Below, piece after piece: positions 10,453-21,994 of a DNA stretch of 64,000 nucleotides. The translations under genes were made by a program, and so were the position numbers. A model generated the notes under the pieces. The model was given only the letters and a program-made list of their open reading frames with translations, made no database searches and had not been told where the DNA came from. The stretch covers positions 124,001 through 188,000 of the forward strand of contig JAMXSV010000001.1 in the NCBI GenBank assembly GCA_027559495.1, in the 5' to 3' direction. The first letter of the stretch is position 1. Every line of letters starts with the position of its first letter. Source of the DNA: Aurifilum marmelostoma (lineage: Eukaryota; Ascomycota; Sordariomycetes; Diaporthales; Cryphonectriaceae).

Positions 10453-12429
10453 CTAGGCCAGTGTCCGCACGATATAGAAGAGAAGGTAGGCCTTGGCTCC
10501 TAGCACATCAGACTTGGATGCCATCTCGACTCGGTGATCGTTGAAGGTGAACCACTACGTTCTTATGTCAGCCCATCTTTTGTTGTATCAAGTAGCGAGA
10601 CGCGGTACATGAGCTTCTTCCTACCTGGTCGCCAACACGACAATACGAGATGTAATGGCCAGTATCAATCTCGCCCACGTGCACAACAACACTCATGAGA
10701 TCATATGTGCATGACCTCGAGAGCTCGTACTGCTCCTTTGCGTCTGCTGTCCTTGCCCGGTTTGTATATGGCAGCATACTCAATGACAGCGGAAACTGCA
10801 CTTGTGTCTCGATCTTGGCAGCAGACTTGTCCCGCGAGCCGTTCCTGAATTCAAAGCGCTGTAGGTGTACATAGTCAGCCATATAACTATCACTGTGTGC
10901 CTAACGAGAAGAATACCCATTTTTACCTTTAATTGAATGGACAAGACATTGGGCAATCGCTTGATGCTAGTATGCCGACGTGCTTGTTGGGGGCCGTTGC
11001 AGTTATTGCATCGGTACTCGCACTTGTCTGACTTGACGTATTCTTCCTCTAGGCAGTCCTGCAGCGTAATCTGGGTCTTCTGGCTTGACTTCTTGCTTTT
11101 CTTCTGCGTCAAGTTTTCCAGACCCACACTGAGGTCCAGGAATGACTGCACCTGGTTCGTCACACCGCCGCAGTTCTGGCAGGTGGTGGTAGTCTGGAGC
11201 TTGCCGTAGTACGTCTGGTGCATGATGCAGTTGCAGCTGTGCTCGCTGCCTATCTCGGGCTTCTTGCCGTCACCGTTACGCTCGTGTAGCTCTTCCGCAA
11301 TGAACTGAAAGAACTCGTGCGCGTCTTGCTCCTTGGTGGTGACCAGATTTTCGAAGGCCTTGTTCTCGGAGATCCAGAAGCTTGACAGAATGTTGGCTGC
11401 GGTGTAGCCGTTGGTCACCTCAGTCCCCCAGAAGTCCTGAAACATGTCATCCATCGCGCAGCTCAAGCAGTTCTGCACCTCACAGGAATTGCTGGAGTGG
11501 CCATCGCTGAGATAAAAGTTCCGCAGGATGGGATTATGCAGGAAGCTCTGGAGGATAACGTTCTGGTAGCAGGTAGCACCTGCGTTGTAGATGCCACGGA
11601 GACCATCAGCCCGGCATGAAGGCATTGTGGTGTTATTGCTGAGAATCTTGGGGTCCTCCTTGATGGCTTCTGCGAGCAGCTCATCGTACTTTCTCTTGCG
11701 ACCTAGATGGATGGTGTGTCAGTCTTCTGACTGTGCGACAGCCTTGAGGGTACCGGCAGAACAAAGGAAGGGAATAGCACCAGTCGGTATACGAGGGCCA
11801 TACTCGGTAATTAAGGAGCGGAAAAAGTAATAGTGGACAGGTGAAAACGTACTAGAAAAGGTGCCTGTCCCAATCTTGCGGTTCCTGAGGTCTTCGAGGG
11901 TGGGGTCCCAGACGAAATCATCACACATGTGACAAAACAGTGAACCCGTCTTGGAGTCGACAACTAGTTGTTGGACAGATGTCAGCCATGAGCCCAGCCA
12001 CGGTAATACTCACCACCGCCGCCGCCGCTGCCAGAAGCAACTCACAGAAACGATGTGATTTCTTGTCTCCATGCCTGCCGACATCATCATGGCTCATGAC
12101 GATGGGACATTGCAAACAAAGGAAATTGGAAGTCAGAGATGCAGAAATGGTGTTGTCCTTGATGGCCTTGCGGACCTGTGGGATGACGGGAACATTGTCA
12201 TAGATCTGGCGCAGGATAGCCTTATAGTGTTGGATGCAGGTGTTTGTGGTCTCCTGATTCTGGCTCAGCAACTGTTGCACATGTTCTGTATGCTGTGTTA
12301 GCCTGGGCACATGTAAGAGGTATCGGGCTGGGCAAAGACCGTACGACAACCGAACATTGGTGTTCCTTGAACAGGCGAATTGACCTTGACGTTCTTGGGC
12401 GACGCCGGCGTGTGTGGACGGGTCGTCAT
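10453..12429 (-). CDS. UBP8: SAGA complex ubiquitin hydrolase Ubp8 (USP22 family)
   Basis: Cysteine protease of the SAGA deubiquitinating module; it removes ubiquitin from histone H2B. Exons are 12345..12429, 12046..12285, 11853..11963, 10927..11702, 10625..10858 and 10453..10554 (1548 nt, 515 residues). The N-terminal zinc-finger UBP domain has a C-x-H pair (MFGCQHVQQLL) created across intron 1, then FLCLQC, RHGDKKSHRF and LFCHMCDDFVWDP. The catalytic domain carries the Cys box NAGATCYQNVILQSF (Cys about 190), zinc ligands CQNC and CEYRCNNC, the His box DTGHYISYCRV (His about 472) and WFTFNDHRV. Introns are 59, 82, 150, 68 and 70 nt, and every junction keeps frame. The start MTTRPHTP is the only upstream in-frame ATG that fits. 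It is divergent from the LACTB2-like gene. Confidence 0.95.
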
Positions 12430-13918
12430 GCTGAATGCCTGCCCGGTGGCTGGTTCCTCTTCTCCAACGTGATAAACAATATCCGTGTCCAGGCTCTTTG
12501 TCTAAGATCAGCTGCTGTGGCGGTTTCTTCTCCTCTCTTTCCCTCCGTCCTATGCGGTGGTCCCAAGGCAGGACGGCTCACAGATGCGAATGTCCGGCCA
12601 GGGACAACGGGCTGTTCATTCAATGAATTGGTCTTGAATTGTGCCCGGCCCGCTTGAACCTCAAGGTTGACAGAAGGGCCTGGCCCGGGCACTTTTGGCA
12701 GAACGCCGGAGGACTTGTACGACCTTCTCGTCTGATTTACCCGCGTCGCGAAGGTCCAGATCGATCAGTCGTGTATCGGTAAGCCGGATTCGGGTGCACT
12801 CGTCTCGCTGAGGGGAGGAGGGCACAGGTGGTCTCGTTCTTGTCGCGCGGGCGATGAACAAACGCCAGAGAGGGGGCGTCTGGGAAAGGCTGCGAACTGA
12901 CAAGAAACGCACAAACAAGTCAGCATGACTCTTCCGGATGGCCCTGGCCACCTTTGGAACCCTCACATGGGGACCGACTTACCGAACCAGAGATGCCCAA
13001 GTACGACGTCTCCGATAAGGAACGTTCGAGTGTTCTGGACGATAAATGCTCTATCCTCAACCTTCTTCGAGATGATGATCCCTAGACCGTACTTCGAGGC
13101 CAAACTCCAGACCACTCCACGGGCAGGCTAGGTAAATTGCGATAAGCTTTCTTATCGGGGGCCTGTAGAATGGACCGGGGTCGGTTAATCAGGCACACGC
13201 TATGACAAAGTCTTAACTAAGTAAGTACTCATTGTGTCAACCCTCCATGTCCCACTATAGCTGTCTCTCAACCCAGCTTTTTAGCGTCTTCTTTCAGCGA
13301 GCGCACAAGGGGTCTATCATTTTCGCGGCAGGCTGTTCATGCGCTGCGGGTGCTAGGACGGGATCTACGACAGGATGTACTTTACAGATTGTAGACCAAG
13401 GTTATATAAAAGTTTGTGTCGACCACAGTAGGCCACCATTTGCAGACAGTATAGAGTGGGGTTGTGTAAAGAGGTGGCTGCACCTGTCTGAGCAGAACGA
13501 GCTTACACAGATGCATCCAGCAGTCAATTGTTGGTCCATGCAGGAATCTATGTTAATTATCCGCAACTAAGAGGCTTTTACCATATCCGCAGATTGTATG
13601 AAAATGCCTTAGGTATTTAGTACTTATGTACATATTTCGTGTGTGAGGACATATGCGTGTGTAGCCCTAACCCTTGCGAAGTAATTGCACTTACACTTGC
13701 TTTGGGGGGCAGGCAAACGAGCCGTAATCCTTATTCGGCACCTTAATGGCGTCAACGTATTATACCTCGGCTTAGGATTACTATACAGTATATAGCCAAC
13801 GCAGCAGCGAGACTCATCTGCCCTTCGCAATCACGACGTCGCCTTACTGAGCGGACATCTCCTCCTTGAAACCTGGTGTATGCGTCTCAACAGGTCCCTC
13901 CTCTGTCGCCCACTCACG
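12430..13918. other. Divergent intergenic region between UBP8 and the LACTB2-like gene
   Basis: About 1.5 kb. The short frames (for example minus strand 12661..12966, plus strand 13232..13570) lack motifs or splice support. It holds a telomere-like CCCTAACCC at 13665..13673 and a TATA-like site at 13789..13795. Confidence 0.55.
13789..13795 (+). promoter_or_regulatory. Candidate TATA element of the LACTB2-like gene
   Basis: TATATAG lies about 120 bp upstream of the preferred ATG at 13919. A second site, TATATAAA at 13403..13410, is further away. Assignment is by position only. Confidence 0.3.
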
Positions 13919-14779
13919 ATGGCGCTTCAACTTGTCCCCCTCCCAGAGGTGGAGCGCCTCTCCCCGGTCTGCATCCGCCTCCTCGGTGGGAACCCTTCCA
14001 AGTTCACCTTACAGGGCACAAACACCTATCTCATCGGCAGGGGTCCCAAGCGGCTGCTCATCGACACGGGCGAGGGGAAGCCCAGTTGGATAGCTACTCT
14101 GCGACGGACACTGGCCGAGGAGGGGGCAACGGTGAGCGTGGCGCTGATAACACACTGGCATGGAGATCACGTCGGAGGCATCAAGGACGTGCTGGGGTTG
14201 GGGGAGGGCACGGCGGCCGCACCCAAGATCTACAAGTACCAGCCCGACGATGGCCAGATAGACATCCAGGACGGCCAGCGCTTCGAGGTTGAGGGCGCGA
14301 CAGTCACGGCGCATCACACGCCCGGACACACGGCCGACCACATGGCGTTTGTCCTCGAGGAGGAGGACGCCATGTTCACCGGTGACAACGTCCTGGGGCA
14401 GGGCACGGCTGTTTTTGAGGACCTGGCGGCGTACCTCTTAAGTCTGGAGAGGATGGCACCTCTGTTCAGGGGAAGGGCATACCCCGGCCACGGGCCGGTG
14501 ATCGACGACGGGCCGGGCAAGATACGGGAGTACATCCAGCATCGGCAACAGCGCGAGGAGCAGATAACACGGACCCTAAGGTCGGTCAATGAGGCAGTTG
14601 GCACAGCTGCGTGGCAGCCGATGGAGCTGGTCAAGGTCATCTATGCGGATGTTCCCGAGAACCTGCACATCCCGGCACGGGGAGGCGTGATGCATGTACT
14701 GCAGAAGCTGGCGAGGGAAGGTAGAGCGCGAGAGGAGGCTGGTGGCAGATGGGTCCTGAGAGATCGACCAACCCTCTGA
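13919..14779 (+). CDS. Metallo-beta-lactamase-fold hydrolase, LACTB2-like
   Basis: Intronless, 286 residues from the ATG at 13919 (MALQLVPLPEVERLSP). An upstream in-frame ATG at 13880 would give 299 residues, but its extension is not family-like, and 13919 has the better context (CACGATGG). The zinc-binding signature HWHGDHVGG is intact, followed by AHHTPGHTADH, FTGDNVLGQG and AYPGHGPVI, giving all expected metal ligands. GGNPSKFTLQGTNTYLIG and the C-terminal winged-helix-like region match human LACTB2, a mitochondrial single-strand endoribonuclease. Related fungal enzymes act as thioesterases beside non-reducing polyketide synthases. No polyketide synthase lies nearby, so an RNase or general hydrolase role is likelier. 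The substrate is not deducible from sequence. Confidence 0.9.
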   Translation: MALQLVPLPEVERLSPVCIRLLGGNPSKFTLQGTNTYLIGRGPKRLLIDTGEGKPSWIATLRRTLAEEGATVSVALITHWHGDHVGGIKDVLGLGEGTAAAPKIYKYQPDDGQIDIQDGQRFEVEGATVTAHHTPGHTADHMAFVLEEEDAMFTGDNVLGQGTAVFEDLAAYLLSLERMAPLFRGRAYPGHGPVIDDGPGKIREYIQHRQQREEQITRTLRSVNEAVGTAAWQPMELVKVIYADVPENLHIPARGGVMHVLQKLAREGRAREEAGGRWVLRDRPTL

Positions 14780-17700
14780 CACTGCGGCGGAGGGGATGTG
14801 TGATCATCGTGAGGGCGGCATCGGTGGTGTGTAATTCAGCCCAACTAGTTCGCAAGGCTGAGAGTGACGTCATCCTCCTCCTCAGCCGGTGCTCAATGGT
14901 CAATGTGCAAGGTTTCAAACAGAGCAGGCCGACTTCATGATCATAAAAGTCGTCCCTCGGGGAAGGGGTCTTTTCTTCTGTGCTACTCTGGTACCTATAT
15001 TGTAGTAGATTCATCCGTTCAGAACAGCCCAGGCCCTCTAATGACCAACAGGCCATGCACGATCCCCATACATAGTGTACCGGACGTCAACCCACACTAC
15101 TGATGAGCGTCACCTAGGCGCCGGAAACCTCGGAACAGCCAAAGTCGGAGGTCATCAGCTGACTTGATGGAAGTCCGGCTGGCTATTGGGAATGTTCCAT
15201 TTTGTCGTTTCTGCCTTGGCGTGGGAAGAAAGTGGGTAAGAAGGGGGCGGGAACGAGAAGCAATGTGGTGTAAGCCACCATCCGCAAGTGGTCCCTGTAT
15301 AGCGTATGAGCGTACATGCTGACTTACTAGTTTGGTTCGCCCAGCCACTGGGGGCGTGGCTTATTGGGCACTATGGTGTCAAATGATTGTCAACTGACCG
15401 GCGAGAAAAAAAATAAGAACCAGCCGGAGCCCGGAGCCGGGATTTTGGTGAGCCCGGACAGATCTGCTGCTGTGTTCTTCACCAAAGCCGCATTTTGCAA
15501 ATGTCGAAAGACAAGACAGGTTGAGTACTGATCCCGATTCGCCCCATTAGAGCATTGTATCGTGCAACAGCCGAACTTCTCAACAGAGAGAGGGAAAAAG
15601 AGAAGCTGTGGGATACAGGAGGATAGATTGCTCATTCCCGTGTATTCCCGTTGTTTCGCAGCCGGGGAGGGCGCGAGCTCGGATGCTTCGCGATTCCCGC
15701 AAAGCCCGAAGTTGACGGTGTGACAAGGTTTTGTTCGAAATCTGACAGGCGCTGGATCGACCCCAAATGATGACCCTGCAAGGTAAGCGCGCAGTAAGTA
15801 GTAAGGGAACGAGAAAGCGTCCCAAGAGTTCTCTTTTTCCATGTCTTGTCTTTCTTTTTTCCGACCGGAAACCTCGGATCAAGTCCTGACCTTGAACATG
15901 CATCATGGCTGAAACGTGACTGGCTGCGGTGGGCTTGCATAAGCAGTAGGTGGCAGGGGAGAGGCATGCATCTCGCCAATGCTGCACGTCGCCTGCAGCT
16001 CCAGACCCCACCGAACTGGACCATGTGCAGTCTTTGATATCGGAGAGTTCCTAGGCGATCAGTGATTGCCTGCTTGGAACCTTGATTGTTTTTACTACTG
16101 TACCAAACAGTACGTACCCAGGCTTCTCCACCCTTTGTCGAGAAGAGGGCTTGGCTGCCCTTGGGGGCCGGGGATATTCCTTTTGGTTTTGCCCAGGCAA
16201 CAATCTACTACTATGGACATCTTCCCTATCGGCGATGCACGCATTACCCGGGCAGGGCAGGGCAGGGCAGACTTGGCTCGTCTCTGAGGCTGAGATCGAG
16301 GCTCGGCGTAGGTAACCTTTCCAAAGGGTCGTGGCTACGGCTGTGGATGCCCTCTTCGCGGAGGGCTATGCGTCCGCCGGGCGCAATTGGTAATGCCGTC
16401 GCTCGCTTACGATCTTGTCGTTGATGGGTTGAGGTCCGGACGAGGTTTTGTCGAACGGCCCCGGCCTTAAGTGGACGGGCGACTTTCGCTTGAGCCCACA
16501 TTCGGCCTTAGCCCTAGACGCTACTGCGATGGAGGCTCCGTAAATGCCGGCAGATCTTGACACTGTGCCCCAGCACTCACAGGACTGACGTAGCCGCTGT
16601 ACTTGTTCGCTAGGTACCGCGTCTTGCATGGATACTGCATAGGTACTATGCCATTGATAATTCGACTGCAGAAAACGTTTGATCGCGTGCGGCGCTGCTG
16701 CAAAGTCCTCCTCATGTGGCGTGACCTCTGGTAAGTACTCCGCCTCAGGTCGTATGTTTTCGGCGCGGGGAGGGCTGGAAAGGAGCAGATAATGTGCTCT
16801 CACTCCTCCCACGAAATGCAAATCTGGATGCTACCCCTACCTCACCCTGGAGCCCCCTCCCTCAAGCTGGCGAGCACCCTGCCTCGATGATCGATGTTGA
16901 CATAGTATGAAGATGCTACGGTTGGAGCCGACGAGGCAGCGCTAAGCCCAACTCCTAATCCACCGAGTCATGACAATCAGCCTTGTCAAGGTTGACGGTG
17001 GTGATCTGCCGTGGTTATCTTCGACATCAGTAAGGACGGACCTCTAACCACCTCAGTTTCACATGTCCTTGTCCGGACCGCCAGCCACGAACCATGCGGG
17101 GGAGTAAGGCCAGCCTGGACGCCCAAGAACTGTCGGAGTTCTGCAGTGTACTACTTCCTGTACCCAAGAGGTATTGTGGGACGAGTCGAGAAAAGACGAA
17201 ACTTGACTGGAGGATATACCAGGAAGGGGGGTTTGGATAAGCACTGTGATTGCTACCATAATACCATTTGCAGTAGCATTTGGTAGCATTTGGGGCGGCA
17301 GAGAGGATGGCGAGGACAGCTACTGAGTGGTCAATGACGATGATCCATTTGGTACCTAGTGCGTACTGTGGCCTTAGTCATAGCACTATTGCAGTGGTAG
17401 CGGAAAGAGGATGCTGGATTTGTAAGGACATTCGGGAGGAACCATGCTACCTATTGTTTCTTCTTTTTTTTTTTTTTTTTTTTTTCCCCCCCAACTCTTG
17501 GGAGGGGCGGTATTGCAGGCAGGGATTGCTATCAGAGAGATACCCCGCACAGTTACAGTACAGTGCGGCGCATTCTGAGGATTGCCAAGAACTTTGGAGC
17601 TCTTGGAGCTGCTGGCCGTTCTTTCTTTTCTCTTGGAATCACTCAGGACAACGAATTCGGAACCTTCGGATCTTGGCCTCTAATCGCAGTGGTGTTCGCC

Positions 17701-18352
17701 ATGGCTCCATCAATCACTGGGGCCTATGGTGGGACTACACTCAGACAAGGCCCCCAGGTCAGGCGCCCAGGGAACATTGGGCTGCTACTGGATAGGTCGC
17801 AGTACATTTCGTCAAAGTATCTCGACCCATCAGATGTGATGCTATCGTCAATGTCTGCTAGGTACCTGTACCTGTACCTGTACTTTTTCTTTTTCCTTCT
17901 TTCGCTCGTCCCCCTCCTTCTCTTTGTCTTGTGGTGCTATACTCCATGCAGATATGGAGACCAGAACGAATCGGATGATGTCGCTGTAGCAAGCCTCTTC
18001 TCTCCAACGTTTTCCGTGCTTATTGTCAATCGTAGGGCTCCATTACCAATCGCTCCCTACAGATACTCCGTACACGGTACAGCAGCAGTAGCTCATGGGT
18101 GCCATGACCCCTCGATGACTTGCGTATGGGTCCCGGTTTGGTGCTGATATATAAGACTCTATTGCCTGGCCCCCCTCCTCTCCCTCCTAGGCTTTTAGAA
18201 CAGTCCTTTATTTTGTACCCGGGATATCTCGCTTTGTTCTCCCTTGTCTCCCACAGGCCGTTGTCACCCTTGCCACGCACCGACAGTCCCGAGAATACTT
18301 CCCTGCGGATCATCGAGAGACTGAATCCGCGTACGGTGCCAAGAATTTCGTC
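14780..18352. other. 3.6-kb gene-free region before the YTP1-like gene
   Basis: Open frames on both strands are short and have no recognisable domain or consistent splicing. It contains a GGGCA repeat near 16252..16271 and a T-run followed by C near 17464..17492. The TATA box of the downstream gene is at its right end. No RNA gene or transposon was identified. Confidence 0.5.
18148..18155 (+). promoter_or_regulatory. Candidate TATA box of the YTP1-like gene
   Basis: TATATAAG about 200 bp upstream of the ATG at 18353, followed by a C/T-rich tract typical of fungal promoters. Confidence 0.45.
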
Positions 18353-20503
18353 ATGCGGTCGATAGCGAGGCCGTCTCTCAGGGCTGCCTCGGCGGTGCTC
18401 TGCTTGGGGCTGTTGCTCCCAGCTGTCCTGGCTCACGGAGGCGACGAGACCATGGATATGGGCGACAGTATGGACAGTATGGCCGTGGGTGTTGACGAGC
18501 CCGCGCCAGAGGCAGACTATCCGCCGTCATATTTCACCCACGCAGAGCACCGCGGCGTTCTGGTTGCGCATATAGGTTTGATGGTCCTGGCCTGGGTCGT
18601 TGTGTTGCCTCTAGGTAAGCTGGACGGTCCCTTGAGAGCTTTCTCCACATTGAACACCTCCCGAGCAGCTGCACTAACAAGGTCACACCAGCAACCATGT
18701 TCTCCCTAGCGAAATCTCGGTACACTCTCCCTATACAGTTCATCTTCATCGCTGTCAACGCGCTCGGCGTGCTGTTCAGCACCATCTACAATGCGAATAC
18801 CCCCGATTTATACCCGAACAATGCGCACCACAAGTTGGGTTGGCTCGTGACGTGGGTGCTTTCGGCACAGGTGCTCGTCAGCTTATTGGGTCGTGTTGCT
18901 GGTGCGTTCGACAAGAAGCAAGAAGGAAGAAACGCTGGGGCCGATGCGATGGAGCGCCACTCCTTCATTCCCGTGTCGCACGCTGCGATGGATGAGCATC
19001 ATCGGCTCCACAACGGACACTACAGCCCTTTGTGTAGGCATTCGAACGATAGCGGTCAGGGCACCGAGCCAAACACCGAATCGCTGAGAAGTGCTTCGTT
19101 CTCTTCTACGCCAGAGACGTTGGCGAGTCCCACAGCCGAGTCGGGCCACAAGGAATATGCGGAAGATGAGGACGATCTCGAGGCTGATCTGCCGTCTGCG
19201 CCGCGTAGCGGTGTGTTGCGCAACTTGGCGGCCAAGGTTGGAGACAAGATCTCGGTGCGCGCATGGAAGGTCTTGACGTTCGGATACAACTTTGTCGATC
19301 GCACAAGCATGATTCTGGGTTTTATTACTCTGTGCACCGGCATTATTGCGATGGGCCGCTTTTTCGTAAGTTGCGACGCACGTGTTGAGGATGAGCTGGC
19401 AACTCGAGACTAATGTCCTGAGCAGGAGGGTCGACAGGTCTTCACCGGTCTGGCGCATTGGATCAAGGGCGGTGTTTTCTTCTGGCTGGGAGTCCTTACC
19501 CTTGCCCGGTGGGCTGGGTGTTTCGGCGAGCTTGGATGGGTAAGTGAAACCTCAACGAAGATTGTTCCGCGGCGGAAACGTCCGTCCACAGCAGCACTGA
19601 CAGTTTGTACCTCGTGATACAGGCCTGGAACATCCGTCCCAAGTCGGCAAGCAAGCGTTGGATACCATCGGCTGAGTTTGCCGAGAGTTTCCTCATCTTT
19701 TTCTACGGCTCCACGAATATCTTCCTCGAGCATCTCGGCAATTGGGGCGGCGAGTATAGCTTTGAAGACCTTGAGCATATTTCGATTACGGTCCTCTTTC
19801 TAGGAGGTGGTCTGGTACGTAAATCATGAAAACTTGGTCTATCCGCCTGCGGGCGGCCAGTGCGCGCTACTGCACACAGACCCTGCGGCCCGACATCCTC
19901 CTCTCAACACCCCTGCTGACAAGTATTGACCGACAGTGTGGCATGCTGATCGAATCCATTCGCATCCGCGACCTCCTCAACACAACTGTCGCCTCGGCTA
20001 TTGACGAGCGCTACAGCGATGCATGCGAGCGCGAGCTGGCTCTCGAGGAGCCCACCACATACCGCTTTTCGACAAATCCAATCCCGGCGCTCGTCATATT
20101 GCTGCTGGGCATCATGATGTCCAGCCATACGCAAGAGAGCATGATCTCGTCGATGGTACACAAGCAATGGGGCACCATGCTCACGGGTGCCTCTTTCGCC
20201 CGTGGTCTGACATATGTCATCACCTACCTTAAGCCGCCGACCAGTATTCTCCCGTCCAGGCCACCTACGGAGCTCCTTGCAGCTTTCGGGCTCATGACCG
20301 GCGGCATCCTGTTCATGGCCTCAAGCGGCGATACAGTTGAGAGTATGATCCACTACGACCTCGACGTCATGTTCATGTACACCGTCACTATGGGGCTTGT
20401 GGGCCTCCTGATGGCCTGGGAGATCATCGTCATCGCGGTCAAGGGTTGGGCAACCCGCAAAGAGGCCGGAAAATCAATCGCCATGCACTTCTATTCCGCC
20501 TAA
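18353..20503 (+). CDS. Ytp1-family multi-pass membrane protein (DUF2427 + Ytp1 domains)
   Basis: Exons are 18353..18614, 18692..19365, 19426..19539, 19623..19814 and 19937..20503 (1809 nt, 602 residues). Introns are about 60-122 nt with GTAAGC, GTAAGT, GTAAGT and GTACGT donors. An N-terminal signal peptide (LRAASAVLCLGLLLPAVLAHG) is followed by a Met/Asp-rich stretch (HGGDETMDMGDSMDSM) that could bind metal. An N-terminal helical region (YFTHAEHRGVLVAHIGLMVLAWVVVLPLA) leads to a hydrophilic Ser/Glu-rich loop at about residues 200-285. The C-terminal Ytp1 domain has several membrane helices and contains NIFLEHLGNWGGEYSFEDLEH and MMSSHTQESMISSMVHKQWG. Yeast Ytp1 is poorly characterised, so no reaction is assigned. 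Histidines conserved in the membrane part suggest metal or heme contact; that is inference. Confidence 0.9.
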
Positions 20504-21994
20504 GTGGCTCTAGAGGAACATGTTACTGGTCCCGGTTCGCTGTGTGGAGGCTTGCACAGGTGGGCCATATTTGGATTTTGCCTGTTTAAACTGACATGAC
20601 TTTGCTCACGACTCTCTTTTTGACGTCTGTTGTTTTTCTTGGTTATTTCTTTTTCATTTCTATTTCATTTCTAGTCTACATCACCCGTGATACCCATTAT
20701 ACCAACTTTTTGACACTTGACAATTTTTTCGCAAGTGGTGGATCAAGAGTGAAGATACCCTTACAAAATGGCGGGGCGAGATCACGGTCCTTGGCTTTTC
20801 GGCCTCTGGTAGGAGGTGTGGGGGGGAGGGTGGCATAATGTTGATGACGATAAATAGTTAAACGGTAATGCTATGAAAGAGAAGAAATGAGAGAGCCAGT
20901 CTATCATTAACGGCCTGCTCAGCATGATGCGACTGCAAATGCATCGGTGTGCTAATTACTGGAGATTCTGTGCATCAACTTTGTCGTCGAGACTGAACGA
21001 CGCCGTCTTCTCCCTATTTGCACAGCAGAAATCGGCATTCATTCAATTCGATGTCAGACTTTCGATCCACTCCCTCACACATCAACGTCAGCGCCTATTC
21101 GGCGTCCCCGGTGCACGGCCTGCGGGAGCGCTCGTATGTCAGCCAACGCAAATATGACACGCAAAGGCAAACAAGGATACAGACGGCCAGCATGCAATAT
21201 AAAGCAATTTGAAGCACTGGCTAGCAGTCCTTACGAGATAGGCTATGCATGCTGAAGAGGGGTACATAAGACTCGGCCGTTCTTGGCTGTGAGACTCTCT
21301 GAGCTCACCGGATAGGATGCTTAGCATCGAGGCTGCTCAGAGCCTACAAGTTCAGAGATGGACACGGAGTGGAAGCAGACTAATCGCATCAGCTCGGCAC
21401 TTTATACAATATTAAATGAGCGTCTTACGGTGCTCCCGATCCCTACAGTCAGAAAAAGAGAAGAGGACCAACACGAAGATATAGGTACCTCATAGTGCAT
21501 ACGTCCCATACATTGGTCGTGCTTGATAGTTTTTGGGGGCGTGCATACGTGCGTGCTTTTCTGTATATAGACGTAGCAATATCATAAAATAAGTTAGGCC
21601 CCTCCAGTCGCCCTTCGTCCATCAGCGAGCGGTAGGTGTGTTGGTAAGCTCGTCTCAAGGTTTTGGGCACCTGGCTCCGCACTTCGTCTCAGGAGGTGGG
21701 TGAAGAAGACACACCCCATTTGGTGTGCTTCTCGCAGAGAATGTAATCTGAACGCCGCCCGTCCTTTTGTCGATCACACTTGTACCCCTCCTTCCGACTT
21801 TCATCAATTCCCCCTCACCCTCCACCTCTCAACGCACGCATCTCCTTTTGGGCGGGTAATTCCTCCGTCATATATATGTACAATTTCTTCGATCATAGCG
21901 TAGTGTCGTCAAGATACTCATGGTTTGTAATCGTGCTAAAGAAAAGAAAGGGGAAAGAAACACAACAAAGGGTCAGGAAGACAAGAGGTAGTCA
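20504..21994. other. Convergent spacer between the YTP1-like gene and the Ser/Thr-rich membrane protein
   Basis: 1.5 kb between two stop codons. The short frames have no recognisable content. It is moderately AT-rich and contains no repeat or RNA gene that I can support. Confidence 0.55.

Noticed and set aside
12661..12966. 101-residue minus-strand frame upstream of UBP8
   Set aside because: No motif and no splice link to UBP8; most likely promoter/leader DNA.
17280..18147. Overlapping plus-strand frames, one with a poly-Phe run
   Set aside because: The Phe run is a T homopolymer; there is no consistent splicing and no family resemblance.
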